A model generated the notes under the pieces. The model ran no database searches. It saw only the letters and a list, made by a program, of their open reading frames with translations, and was not told where the DNA came from. Position numbers and translations under genes: made by a program. 64,000 nucleotides of DNA from Nematostella vectensis (taxonomy: Eukaryota > Cnidaria > Anthozoa > Actiniaria > Edwardsiidae): NCBI RefSeq assembly GCF_932526225.1, contig NC_064040.1:4771681-4835680 (forward strand), written 5' to 3'. Of the stretch, positions 30,501 to 43,000 are shown in pieces (position 1 is the first letter of the stretch; each line of letters opens with the position of its first letter).

Positions 30501-30809
30501 ATGTCCAACCACCGACCAGCTCAAATGCCGGAGGAAAAACAACCGTTTTTAATGGAACCAGATAATTTGATAAATACAAATCCACAAGAGCGGCTAGAAA
30601 CCTTGCTGAAACCTGAAACATGGTCGAATTTATATCATACTGAAGCAATTGTGGAACACAAGGGATTGTACATCGAAAGCAGGTGCCCCACAAATCCACG
30701 ACCTCGTTCTCCCTCACAGAGCTGTGTTCGTGAAGTATTTACAACTGATAATGAAAGTACATTTATCCAACACACCACTTATTTGAACTTTAACTCAAGA
30801 CTGACCTAA
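30501..30809 (+). CDS. Small unrecognised ORF, 102 aa
   Basis: ATG 30501 (MSNHRPAQMPEEKQ), stop 30807-30809. Composition is protein-like and non-repetitive: NPQERLETLLKPETWSNLYH, then EAIVEHKGLYIESRCPTNPR and a Ser/Pro segment. The EPW/ETW-S-x-L-x-T pattern faintly recalls short microtubule-inner or ciliary proteins (CFAP276-like), but this is a guess. No intron is needed. The start lies about 630 bases from the divergent gene ending at 29871, which would give a bidirectional promoter. The antisense frame 30277-30717 is also open, which weakens the case. Confidence 0.45.
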   Translation: MSNHRPAQMPEEKQPFLMEPDNLINTNPQERLETLLKPETWSNLYHTEAIVEHKGLYIESRCPTNPRPRSPSQSCVREVFTTDNESTFIQHTTYLNFNSRLT

Positions 30810-33568
30810 AATTATGGCTTTTCTTTTTAAATATCGAGTCAGAGAGGCAGAAATGTACATGTGTTGTAAATCTCACACAAACAACAGAAACCAACGAACA
30901 ACGACGCGCGTTTGTTCGGCAAGGTTCCTGAAATTCAGGGACAAAATTCACCCGATTTAAAATAAAATTAAATGGAAATGATTGTTCTTAGGTGTAATTA
31001 CCTTCTGCTGCGTCTTTGCCGCTTATTAGCTACGCCATTGATGTGTAAGTTATAAGCGAGGTTGGTGAACTGTCTCGTAGCTTTGCACGCGCCGTAAATG
31101 AACACCTTAGCTCTCAGATAAACCTCAAGGGAGTAGAATCGCGCGATCTGATTGGCTAACGCAGCTATCGAGACTCCCCATTCACCGACACTTGAATAGA
31201 GAAATTACGATCCCGTGAATGCTTTCAATTCAAGGTGAACAATAACTGGGTCAGCCTTCGCCATAGAAACATAAAAAGGCCGTGCCATTGAACTAAGACG
31301 ACTAACTTTGAAATATCAAAATAAACCGTCCAACAAAAGCGCGCAAAAACAAAACAGACTTTTAGGGAACGAAACCTAATAAAGGAACTGTATTGTTTTG
31401 ATCTCATTCAAGCAAAAAAGGGAAACAAATAGCCATGGCAACAGTGCGGAATTTATTACGATATTGTCCGCATGAGTAATTCATCCATTTAATCATCGCG
31501 CACAAAGGTAGAATTACAAAACTGGTATAAAAACATTTTAATCCTAAGTAATTATAGAGACGAAGCATACATATTACTCTAGATGAAACACGAGACAAAC
31601 ATGACCTTGTTTCTACTCTCGAGTTGGCGCAATTGGTTGATACCAATTGTGCCTAGGGCAATTATTGATGAGGCGCTATATAAATGCAGAAAAAAAATGC
31701 AGATATTACCCAAGATAATGGTGCCACGCAAGCTAAGCATATACGACTAGAAACAATTAATCCTTATTTTCAACATCGGATAGCAATGATTACGCGTGCA
31801 TGCTACTACAACACATCCCTGGCGAGCACGCGAAGGATCACGGGTAGACAATATTTGTAAACAACGAATAAATCCATAGACACTACTGCGACATGTAGAT
31901 ACGAGTCTTACAAATTGGGCATCCTCTTGCACACCCATAACGTGACCCTAACGACATACCATTCTATTTCTATTTCTATTCAGCCGAGTACCAATCTCTC
32001 TGTTATCCAAAAATACAGACAATTTTGAACATGGCGTTTAGTGAACATTTGCATAATAATACTCAACGGTATTATACACCACAAGAACCATCAATCCTAC
32101 TGTCTATATGATTTAAAATCACAACAGGGCTACTCTAATACCTCAAATAGGGCCCTTCCTACGTCTGAGGGAGTTGAGCGGATCGTAGGCCTAGTGCTGT
32201 GTCTTGAGTAGATCTCAGGGTATTCACTCCACGCACACAACAGTTGCGTCACGTATTGTTCCGTGGATACGACTTTACAGAAGGCACGACAGGCAGGGCG
32301 TCCCTAATCCAGGCTGCGTTTGAGCAAATATCACCTAGACGTGCTATGGCGTGAGGGAGGTGAGGTACTCTGTGCCCTCACTTGGGAGGTATGAGCCACG
32401 GCGAGGGAATGTTTACCCGAAGGAGATTTAGCGATTTAGAGTAATGCGCCCAGACACCTCTGATTGATACGAAACTACAAGAACAAGGCAGTATCCGATA
32501 ATTGACAATAAATATGTTGTGAATGAATTCTTCTCATTAAGTTATTTCTTAAAAATCGCAGGGAGGGTGTGGTCGGATGGACAGGCCGGTAAGAATTAGG
32601 CGGAGTCACCATCTCCCCCCCCCTCTCCCCTCCCCTACCCACCCGATATACAGTCCGTGGTCCTTCTAATTCTAGGAAGAGCCAAGTTGAGTGAGAGCCC
32701 AGTTTTTTAGTACTTTAAGACGTCATTCTAAATGCACTTTAGCCAGTCCGGCTTTTCTCTCACGTAATGGAAGCTGGTGGCTGACCCCGTACTAACAGAT
32801 CCAAGAGGTCTTTGCTTGCATAAAAGGTCTGAAGCGGAATGCGTGAAATTGCCTAGGACATCGATTAAAGAAATTGCCTGGGAATTGATTATGTATTGAT
32901 GAGCTATGGTCAAGAAATGCGATTAATGTTCTTGGTTAATCCTCATTTTTTCATTTGTAATCTTTGTTTATCGAGGGTAGCATATTTAACCGAATATACA
33001 GTTTTCTAACATATGGCCCTTGGTTAGTAAGCACTGTCTTTGGGGTCACTACCAGAGGGTTTATTGCGTCCCCAGTGGTTCTTTTACGTCCCTTCGGTTC
33101 AGGTTAATGTAGTGCAGCTTGAAGAGAATGGACCTACGGTTTAGTGTCCTTATCCCTTGCGGGACTTCAAACCTTTTCTCTCGATAAATTCAGTTGGACA
33201 TTTATACTGCGTCATCAAACTACTGGAGATCATAATGTAAGTACTTATGCGCCCGTGCTTGACTGCGTAGACTGTAAGTATTCGTACATCATTTTTACTC
33301 GAAAATAAATCATTTACTATTATGGCAACAATAGGGTCACGTGGTTGGCTAAAAGCACCGGAAGTGTTTTTTTATTTGGTCACACAATTCGAGCTCGAAG
33401 CATAAAAAAAAAAGAGCTAAAGGGCGGGCTGGGCGTGAACTAGGCCTTTGAAGATTGCGCAAAATAGGAAATTCCGGCATCGCTTCTAGCAGGCAGTGCT
33501 GGTTCATTATATAGGGGAAGTATCTCCTCCGCAATGTCGTAAACACCAAGGAGGGTTTTGCTTGATCG

Positions 33569-33715
33569 TCAATCATCAGCCAACTAAAGAATCAACTAAT
33601 TAGGTGACGTTACGTATACAGCAATCATCAGGCAATTACAGAATCAACCAATCAGATAATATCAAACGTTTACGTCAATTATCAGCAAAATAAAGAATCA
33701 ACTAAACAGGTGATA
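33569..33715. repeat. Three diverged tandem copies, about 52-bp unit
   Basis: CAATCATCAGCCAACTAAAG, CAATCATCAGGCAATTACAG and CAATTATCAGCAAAATAAAG each lead into AGAATCAAC followed by GGTGA or a similar sequence, starting near 33571, 33622 and 33676. Confidence 0.75.
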
Positions 33716-34595
33716 TGAGAAATAGTGATTGACCATATACTTCCAGTCCAGTCCCATTTATACTTGCACTATAAGTAATGTCTTATCCTTTTAGGGACTT
33801 TATCAAGAACAGATTAAAGAAGAGCATGTGGTGAAGCACATTTCTAACATTCATAAAGATTACGTGAGAACCACCCGAATATGTGACACTCTACCTTCAT
33901 CCTTGGCACCCATGGAAAGGCTACTTTCGGGATCTAGGCTAGCTAGCAGGGTATGAAATAGCTAGCAGGGTATGCAAAGGAGTGCCGATTCCGCCATTAC
34001 GCTTGTAATTAATCCAAATAGATATTCTTAAAAAATTCTCAGTCATATCCCTTTCCATGTCCTATCCATCGCTCTCCCAGTTCCTGTTTTGCGACTTCCC
34101 TTACTCAAATATGAAGTTCCCTTTGTAGTTTTCGTCTATAATACTTAGCCATAAGTCCTCTAGGCCAATTCTAATTACCCGCATCTAATAGCTTTCCCGT
34201 TTTCCCTGACGTCGTAAGGAATATTTGATGAAGGAGATTTTAATTGTAATATAAATTTATCTTTCACAGGCTTGAAAAGCCTGATTTAGGATGGTTTGGC
34301 ATAGCTTGTTAAAGTTGTCGGAGCTAGCTCCCTCTTAATTGATTGCGAAATTGTGGCAAGGCAGAAGGTTTAGGCATGAATCGAATTTGAGCCTAGAACC
34401 TAATAACGAAAATGTGGTACATAATATTTAAACGTTGTCCATATCAAGTTATATTTTGTATGTTTTTAGTCTTGAATTTTAAATGAAAAAAATAACAAAC
34501 AAAGGGCCGATTGACATCCTTTAAGCCTGATAAAAACTTGTTTGTAGGAAACTACAGGAACAATGTCGTTTCTCTGATAACTTGCCCGTAAGCGA

Positions 34596-34690
34596 GGATT
34601 TTGAGCGGGGGAATTCGTTTACCAAATTAGCGGACCATTTTCTCTTTAGGTAGCTCGTCCTAACTCGAAGCGGTACTTTCAAGTCGGGTG
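34596..34690. mobile_element. Partial copy of the element at 36893
   Basis: GAGGATTTTGAGCGGGGG, then TTAGCGGACCATTTTCTC and TTTCAAGTCGGGTGGTGTGG match, in order, the element at 36893-37094. The termini are decayed. Confidence 0.6.
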
Positions 34691-36704
34691 GTGTGGTTCT
34701 TCAAAACTCTCTTGTGTCTTTTGTACATACAACAAGTCTTTTTGCTGGCTGTATGGAAAATGCATGAAGACGTGTATCGCACATTATAATAAAAGAAGTA
34801 GACCACAAAGCGGAAGTTTGGCATTTTCTCTATCAATATCGCCATTATCAAAACCTCAACCCATTGAAACGCGGGTAGTGTGTGGTAGGCGGAACGAAAT
34901 TTCTTTTGATTGGTGGGGCAGATTTTTAAAGCTCTTTTTATTTTGCTTCTTCTTGGCTAAGGTCATTTCCATGTTTTAATATCTGATATTTTTCACGTAA
35001 TGAACAAAATCTAGCATAACTACACTGCAATTTGAAAAACAAAACATTCACTTCTACATTCTATCTTTTAAACGAATACACAATCAGGGGGGGGGGGGGG
35101 GGAATTCATTTATCCACGGTCGCAGTGCGCAGTGCTCGGTGGTATATACGCCAAAACCCGTAATCGAGATACGCTACATCAGTAAGCTAAAGCAGCAGTA
35201 CTCAACTTAGTGAGGAATTCTTGGTGCGCAGACACCAAAGGTGTCGCGCTGCATGACGGTACTTTTTATGCTTGAATTAACCCTAATTACCACAAAATAC
35301 TCCATGATGCCAGCGTGAAGTGGGGAGAATGTCGCGACTAACCTGTCAATGGAACGAGGACGAGCCACGAGACAAGCACTGAGTTCCCAGAGAGCGGTTC
35401 GCCCAGCCCTCAAGACATTCCCAAAATGAATACGCTTTAGATTAACGTAGCATGTAAAATATAATGTCTCTTAATCACCTTCGGGATCAATAATTTAGAA
35501 TTGTCTTCCAACATGCTGTGTTTTTATTAGTCCTAGATTGTCACGTTTGCAACAATGCAAAACGCCAAGAACTCATTTTGCAGTAGCACAAGTTGTTCAA
35601 ATATCACTACAGCGCTTTTTTTTTCGATTCTTTGTCCAACACAGAATTTCAGAATAAAACGAAATTTCAATTTTCCTTCGATTAGTAGCTTCAACTGCGC
35701 GCCGCTTTGGTGATAGAACAATCATACAACTTGTGATTAATCTACATGGCTTCTAGCTCTTGTATTGGCTGGCTGGGCAATACTTGTATGTTGGGGGTCC
35801 CAGCGTGTTCCACTGCTAATTAAAAGCCGGGCAATGATCTTCACACAGCGCTAGACCAACGCCTGCATCTGGTGAGGTCATTGGTTGTGTTGCGTTTTTG
35901 AAGTGCCGCAATTGCACATAATTCTCATTTAGTGTTATCAGGTCTCATTCATTTGCGCTGCGACTCCTCGTGTAGTCAAGACTGAGCCTGAAGGAACAAG
36001 CTAAATGCATGTAGTAAAATATTTTCATGGTGGTTTAATTCACCGTGTATTTAAGATACATGCAGTAGATCCCAAATGCTTTCTTGAATTAGAATTGTTC
36101 TATTTGGATTCAGACCGCTATTTTCTATGCCTCTATATATTCTAAAAACTATTTATTTTAGTAACAATAAAAAAACCACGTTCACAACCACGTGGCAATG
36201 TGTCTAAATGCTGCTAAATGGCGCTACCCATGCGTCAGTGCCAAATCAAACGCGTCAATTTCCCCGCCAAAACGGAGCTCTGCTTCCAAGCCGGCTTTTT
36301 GCACTCACTAAGTAAAAATACTAAGGATTTTAAAGAATTTATGATTATTTTGCAAATAAAAAGCCAAGACACACACTCAGAGTCTGTTTGGCCTTTTCAA
36401 TAAATAGTGCAAATAGTCAGCCAGATAAGCGGATAGACGATCTTTGCTCAGTTGTGGCCAACCGCAGCATCAGTAGTTTAGTTTGTGTCCTCTATAATGT
36501 ATACCATCCCTTCCCCCCCCCCCCCCCCCCAAGAAACACTGTCTTAAATGACCTCATAGAGATTTAGTTATGGAGTTCAAGCTCTTCATTTATAGTCGAC
36601 TCGATGCGATGCCTCAGAAGTAATTATAAGTAATTAAAAACAAACAAGCATAAAAAGTGAAGCCAAAGCTAATGAAGCAAAGACCACCAATTCTAGAACG
36701 CAAG

Positions 36705-36802
36705 CGCGAGCGCAAAAACAGACGCAGGGCAGGGGGAGAGAAGAGAGGTTTTTTCCTCTTCTCTCCTTTCCTCCCTGTCCTGCGTCTGTTTTTGCTCTCG
36801 CC
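36705..36802. repeat. Foldback (hairpin) sequence, about 45-bp arms
   Basis: Left arm GCAAAAACAGACGCAGGGCA then GGGGGAGAGAAGAGAGG pairs with right arm CCTCTTCTCTCCTTTCCTCC then CTGTCCTGCGTCTGTTTTTGC with few mismatches and almost no loop. It could extrude as a cruciform or fold in RNA. Confidence 0.8.
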
Positions 36803-36892
36803 CCAAGGATCCACGCGGCTTATAAAACAAGCTAGCAAAAGCTATATTATCATTATTTTCATGCCAGATACCCTTGCATAGTTGCAAAAGAG

Positions 36893-37094
36893 CAGGCTCG
36901 TAGCCAGGATTTTGAGCGGGGGGGGGGGGGGGGGGGGGGGTGCGTTGACCCATTTAGCGGACCATTTTCTCATAGGTAGTTCGCCCTAGCTTGCAGTGGT
37001 ACTCACTCTCCTTCATCAGGGCGGACCTTCAAGTCGTGTAGGGTGGTTCTCCTGAACCCCTGCCCCCCCCCCCCCCTTCTTGGCTACGGGCCTG
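36893..37094. mobile_element. Complete inverted-repeat element with 5-bp target duplication
   Basis: Terminal inverted repeats CAGGCTCGTAGCCAGGA / TTCTTGGCTACGGGCCTG, with G-rich and C-rich tracts inside each end. It is flanked by AAGAG on both sides, a likely 5-bp target-site duplication. 202 bp, no ORF: a non-autonomous DNA transposon. Confidence 0.75.
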
Positions 37095-40000
37095 AAGAGT
37101 ATGCTTGTTGTGCGCTTTGTCACACACTTTGCACACACACTAAAAAAAGAGATTATTGCCTCCGAAGAACACGAGGTCAAAAGCCTTTACGAACTGTAGT
37201 TTTTTAAGAGATATTAACTAAATAGATATAGGACTACAATAATCTAAGAAAATTTGATTTACAAAACGGGGTAAATGTAATCTAGAAACCAAGTGTGCAT
37301 ATTTGAAGTGAAAAGGTGTGGGCCATTTCAACGCCCACAGATAACGCATTGAAGCAAAGTACTTTTCCCACGGTTTATCTTGTTAATGGTAGCAGAGCTG
37401 AATTAAAAAGCAATTCAAAGTCGATAACAAATCGTAATTGTAGACGCACGCTGACCTCGTAAAAAAGTGTCGATACTTTTTAAATTCCTCCCTTTGCTGC
37501 AGCTTTTTGTTTTTGATTGTTAGACTTGAGGGATACGGGTAAATACAGGCACTCGACACGAGAAAAAAAGCATTTCGAACATATCTGCGAGACGAGATAA
37601 CTATAATTACTTCTAAATCCCCATATCTCTTACAGTCTCAACTCTTTTCGAGTCAAGATAGGGTCACTGGTACAAGTTAACGCTGTATATTCCTATTCCA
37701 ATCTTTCTTGGCATATTTTAATACGCCAAGTAATTTTGGAAAATGGTTAAATGCGCTATACGCCATAATCTCACATGTCCCTATGCCTCGCGCGGTAGAC
37801 AGGAGCACAGGCATCACCATACGTGTTGTAAATACTTGTCTTGAATGCTGATTATCGATCCCAATACATATTTTGTCTTTCGCAAGAGCCCGATAGCTCG
37901 GCTTGATGTTCCCCTCGATTTCTTTGTCTTACAAGCAACTTATAATTTACAAGTTAGAACATATATTACATATATGTTTTAGCTTGTAAATAATACTTGT
38001 AACGAAAACAACTTAAATTTATGAAAAAAAATGTAACGCAAACCTATAACGATTTACCTGGACAATTCCTATACTTTGCTTCAAGATGAGTGAGAGATCC
38101 CTTCAATCAACTTACCGCACGATAGAGCACCACGGTGTAGCTTATGTCTCTCTATATTTATAGATAAAGACTCTATCTAGGGTATTTGGTGACTACTGAT
38201 TGGCTATAGTAAGTCTTCTATGTAAAAAGACCATCTGGTATTTAAGACTGATTGGCTTATTCTATCTTATCTGTCAATATGCACCTTGTTTGTTCGCATG
38301 AAAACATGCCAATATATGAGGTGAGCTTAGTCGCAGGCATTACGTAACCCCAATTCTAGCGTATTATCTTTCCCATCCTTGAACAGCGAGGAGAATTATG
38401 ATCTTCCTCAAAAGAATCACCCGTTTTGGAGACGTGAAATGTACCAACGCCACTCGGGCATCCCCCCAAGGGATTGCTTTGGCAAGATTGAGGAGGTTAA
38501 GGAGGCCTTGTACCATTGAGCCAAAGTTCATAAAAGCTTTGATAAAAATTTCATAAATTTTAATAAATACACCTTTCTCGTTTCGGGAGAGGCAAGACTA
38601 AAAAGCTTACATAACGCACCGTTTTTTATTCTCCTCCAAATTATTCTCCTTATTCGCGTTTCTTGTTCCTTGACAAAAATAAATTTGACATTATTTCTAC
38701 AGCAGCGAACGTAGTTAGGGGAGTTTACACGGCAAACGTCCGCGTCCTCAATTGACCGTGATAGTTGGGGTTTTCACGTCGTGTTTTTTTGTAAAACGGC
38801 TGAAATGTATCAGACAGAATGCATTTTCACGTGCTGCTATTGAATTCTTAATCAAATCCCATTGTTTTCTGCCGTCGTTGTCCACGCTGCCGTCGTCATT
38901 ACTTAAGGTCCCTATTAATACATTTAGGGCCGAGAACGAGGACGAATTTTGTCCGTGCTCGCACTGGCACTAGAAATTTGTACTCGCAGTCGTATTCGTC
39001 AAATAGAACTTTATATTGTAAACAAACCGTTCTGACATACGAGATTTTCTTCCCCTGTGCTGTTTTTTATGTTTCAGACTAGCAAAATACAAGCATAATA
39101 CAATTCAATCAATAAAATATGATTTTTCCAAATTTATCACATTATTTTCAATATTAAATGAAATCAATGAAATGTTACCATTAAAGATCCCATGTTACCA
39201 TAAGGTTAGAGACCCCATTTTCTGGGCCGTAGCAGAGGAACAAAAAGCGAAAACTAAAACCTTATTTCTAAAATGTGTTTGGATTTCCACTCAATCATAT
39301 TCATCTAAAATAATCTGCTGTAAAATACAACAACAAACAGCAGCCGCAGCAACAACAACAACAACAACATCATTAAACACGCAGCCTTTCTTGTCATCAC
39401 TTATCCACAGCGATATGCTTTACATTCCGTCATCATTAAGATATCATAGAAAATTCCGGTCCTTTCTCTCAAATAATACCAAAGCACTTCAACATCCTTT
39501 TCTTGTAAATGATCCCAATATAGAAGCAACACCCGAAGCATTGTTCCCATTCAAACGAACAAAAACGGTTTTCTTTATGGATTCTTTTTATCACAGCTTC
39601 TAACGGAAAAAAAACGGTGCACTACCGAGATCTAATATCTACCATAGGAGATATTTCTTTACGTTAACATGCTCCTTAGAGCATCCTAGGGCGCGCACGC
39701 TGAGAAGTGCTTCCAAGGAGGTGAGCGAGAAGAGAGGGAGAAGAGTTTTCACAGTTGGCAGCGCGTTTTCATACCGTGCAGCCTGTCGTAGTCGTGTGGT
39801 GCAGTACCCGGTACACACCCGCTATAGATGGAAAAAAACTGAAACACAAGGTTTCTTGCTGGGTGGCTTCACTAGGGAAAATCCAATCAATGTGTTCTTT
39901 AGTATGAAAAGATAGACTTACAGGCTAGCTTTGAATAACTACGTAGCTCTAGGTGGTCTTTGCAGACGACCAAGAACTAACGCTCGAAGCATTAGCTAAA

Positions 40001-43000
40001 CTACTTTGTTTTCACAAAGGCTTAAAACATACCATGACATCCTTATTTAACAGTCTTGAGATGACTGTCTTGTCTTTAGACTTGGCTCTTTGGCAAAGAA
40101 ATATCGCGCTTAGCCGAGTTCGATTTTTGGGGCTTTTCAACTTGCAGACTAGTTTAGGAACTTCCAAAGTGTGACCCTTCATTGGGGCAGACGATACACA
40201 AAAAAATGCGCAAATTATTATTCTATTCCTTAAGCATTAATCATAATATATTTGTAATAGGTGATGACATTATCTATTGAAAATACTATCCATTCATTTT
40301 TTTTTCCAAAGAAAGAAGACATTTTCGATAGTGACCGAAGCGTCCTTTTTTACTCCTTTGCCATGTCATTAATAATCGCTGGATATGCGGGTATCAAGAA
40401 TGTTCTAGATCACATCTAGTGTTTTCAGGTGTAATATGAAGCCTCCTTACACAAGGAATCACTAATGAAAGGAGAAAACTTGAGATAAGAAGTCAGTTTA
40501 CTGGCTTTCTAGTAAGCAAAATGATATCAAATATTTTAATCAGACATAGGTGAGCATAGGACTAAAGCTGTTTTGTAGAGTGCTACTCACGAAATAGGAC
40601 AATAAACATGTGAAATTGCATCTAAAATGGTTGCTTCGCTTTCTAGTAAGCAAAAATCTAATAGTTTCAATTAGAAATAGTCGAGAGAAGGAAAGATCTT
40701 TTAAGTCTGCTACTTACGCACGTTCCCGGGAAGAGCCCTCTTGTTTTAACGGCAGAATGCTTTCTTCTGCTATGGGTAAATTAAGCTCTATGAGAGAGCA
40801 TCGAAGAGGTAGCAGGTTTTAGATTGCAAGCGGAAGAAGTGTTGCACGGCCTATCAACAGGATCTCTGATTCTCACAGCACGCGGGAGAGAAGAGGAATT
40901 ACTCTTGCGTAAACCTTTTATATCCCAGTATCCTGTCAAAATTTATACGCAAGCATTATACAAATAACGATTTGGTAAATTTCTGACAATTTTTTTTTTT
41001 TTTGCAAAAAAAGGGTGAAAATTAAATAGTTAGATTTTTTCAAAGCGAAAAATGAAGAGACCGGAATTATACGGTATTACTAGAGTGAAGCCCCATTAAA
41101 CTGGTTGAAACGTAAAGCAATAAAAATGCGAAATTGGAATCCATTAAAGTGCCTCGGAAGGCCATTTAGAACATAGTGCGCTTTTATAGCGAAACCATTC
41201 AAGTGATAATATTAGCAACGGCTGCTGGCAATTGCCTTGCGACACTGTTTGCACAAGATTTCAGGTTTGACTGATTTATGATCCTAGCTTAACCATAAAT
41301 TCACTTACCTTTCAGATTCAAAACCGGAGGCGATTTTCCAATAATAGCTGATTTTGCCAGATTCCGTATTTATACAGTTCTGTGCGTAGATTATGCCCAA
41401 ACAATTTACTATGCTTTAATGAACCATTCGTGCGGTACTACTTGAATAGGCGGCTCTTCAGTCAGAATTTCATCAATGGGTCTAGAGATCAGGGCAACCA
41501 TAAAACTACAAGGGTGGGGTGGGGAGAAAATAGCTTCATTTCGCAAAAAGTAAAGTGAGATAACGATTTCTTTGGATTTCAAAACACACTTGAGTCAAAG
41601 TGAGTACTACAGGTGTATAGATAACGCTGTCTCATATGGAAGCACATTTCTGAAGTTTCATGGTTGCGTGTGTATGTAATCGTTTATTCATTGCGAAAGT
41701 AGAATCAATGCAATGTACGTCATAAAAAATTCATAAGGACCGCACGGTTTGGCGGGAAAATCCATGGTCGCACATGGCGCTTTTGGGCAAAGCCGATTTT
41801 CCTCACGAAGCAAAAATAATCCTGACAAATATTCCCTGTATTGTAACATTTAATCCCAAACTTCCGAAAATGAGTAATATCCTTTTGTTCTGTATAAAGT
41901 TAAGAAAACGTAAATTGTGGCATATCTAATATGGGTTGTATGGGTTGTAGTGCTCTTGGCAGGGAACTTTACTAAAGTACTTCTCGGAGGCGACTTGTGT
42001 AGCCAACAGCGCCTAAGAAGGTGTTGAACACTACACGCTTCAAGGTGGCCTTGACCGAAACAAATTTATTATTCAGGATGCAAAGGAAACATTGCCTCTC
42101 GCTGTGTATGAGCGTACCATGTCACATCGTGTTACGACAATTACAGTATAACTTGAAGGGAAAAAGGGGTTGTCTTGATACCTTTTCAGGATTCCCTCAT
42201 GGAATATCAAAGGTCTTCCGTGAGTTTTTAGCGCTTAGATTCAATATTTTTAAGCCTCAATTCTTCTTCAACATATCGCAATATCTTGTTCTATAACTGC
42301 ATTTGAGCGCGTGAGGCTAACATTTCGGTTTGTAATCTAAAACAATTGAGAGTAACCATGCAATATTTTCAGCATTTCTACCCTAAACGGAAGTTTTTAA
42401 TAGAAAAACAAAATTGCCAGTTACCAACGCATATTTCGTTTCTCTTTACCTCGAAAATTTCCATGGAGATTAAAAAGAAAATAAGGCTAACATGAACGTG
42501 CCCCACAACAAATAGAACTAAATGCAAATACTAAGACAACATATTATTCAAACAAAGGGGAAATGAGGGATACACAGGTTTACTAGGAAGTGCGAAAATC
42601 CCATTTTCCTGAACAAATACACGGCCACGAGCGCCGCCATCAACGCACGGAAGAGAAAAAACGAAAGGGACAAAAAAAACTTGGCTAATGAGCAAACGAT
42701 AGGAAGGGTAAAAAACGAGTTTTATACACATGTGCATTGTGTTTTAAAAGATACAATAAAAGGTGCAATGTTATTTCTGAATATTTATTGTTCGTTTAAA
42801 ACAACAGCGAAGCGCAAATATTCTAATGCAATACCACAACATTTTAGTCACTAAGTAATATTCTAAAATGTTTTTTTTTGCTTGGTATGTAGGATGAGTT
42901 TTAGAAAAAAAAGATTTGCAATTTTAGTAAATAAAAGAATTGCAAATACTACACTGTCTTTATTCGCTAGGTTTAATCCAGTTAGAACTTTGTTTTCTTT

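Noticed and set aside
30277-30717. 146-codon ORF antisense to the small gene at 30501
   Set aside because: Composition less protein-like and no recognisable motif; treated as a shadow, though it lowers confidence in the sense ORF.
39172-39603. 143-codon ORF in the gene-poor region
   Set aside because: Low-complexity Gln/Ala/Thr stretch, no domain, no neighbouring exon chain.
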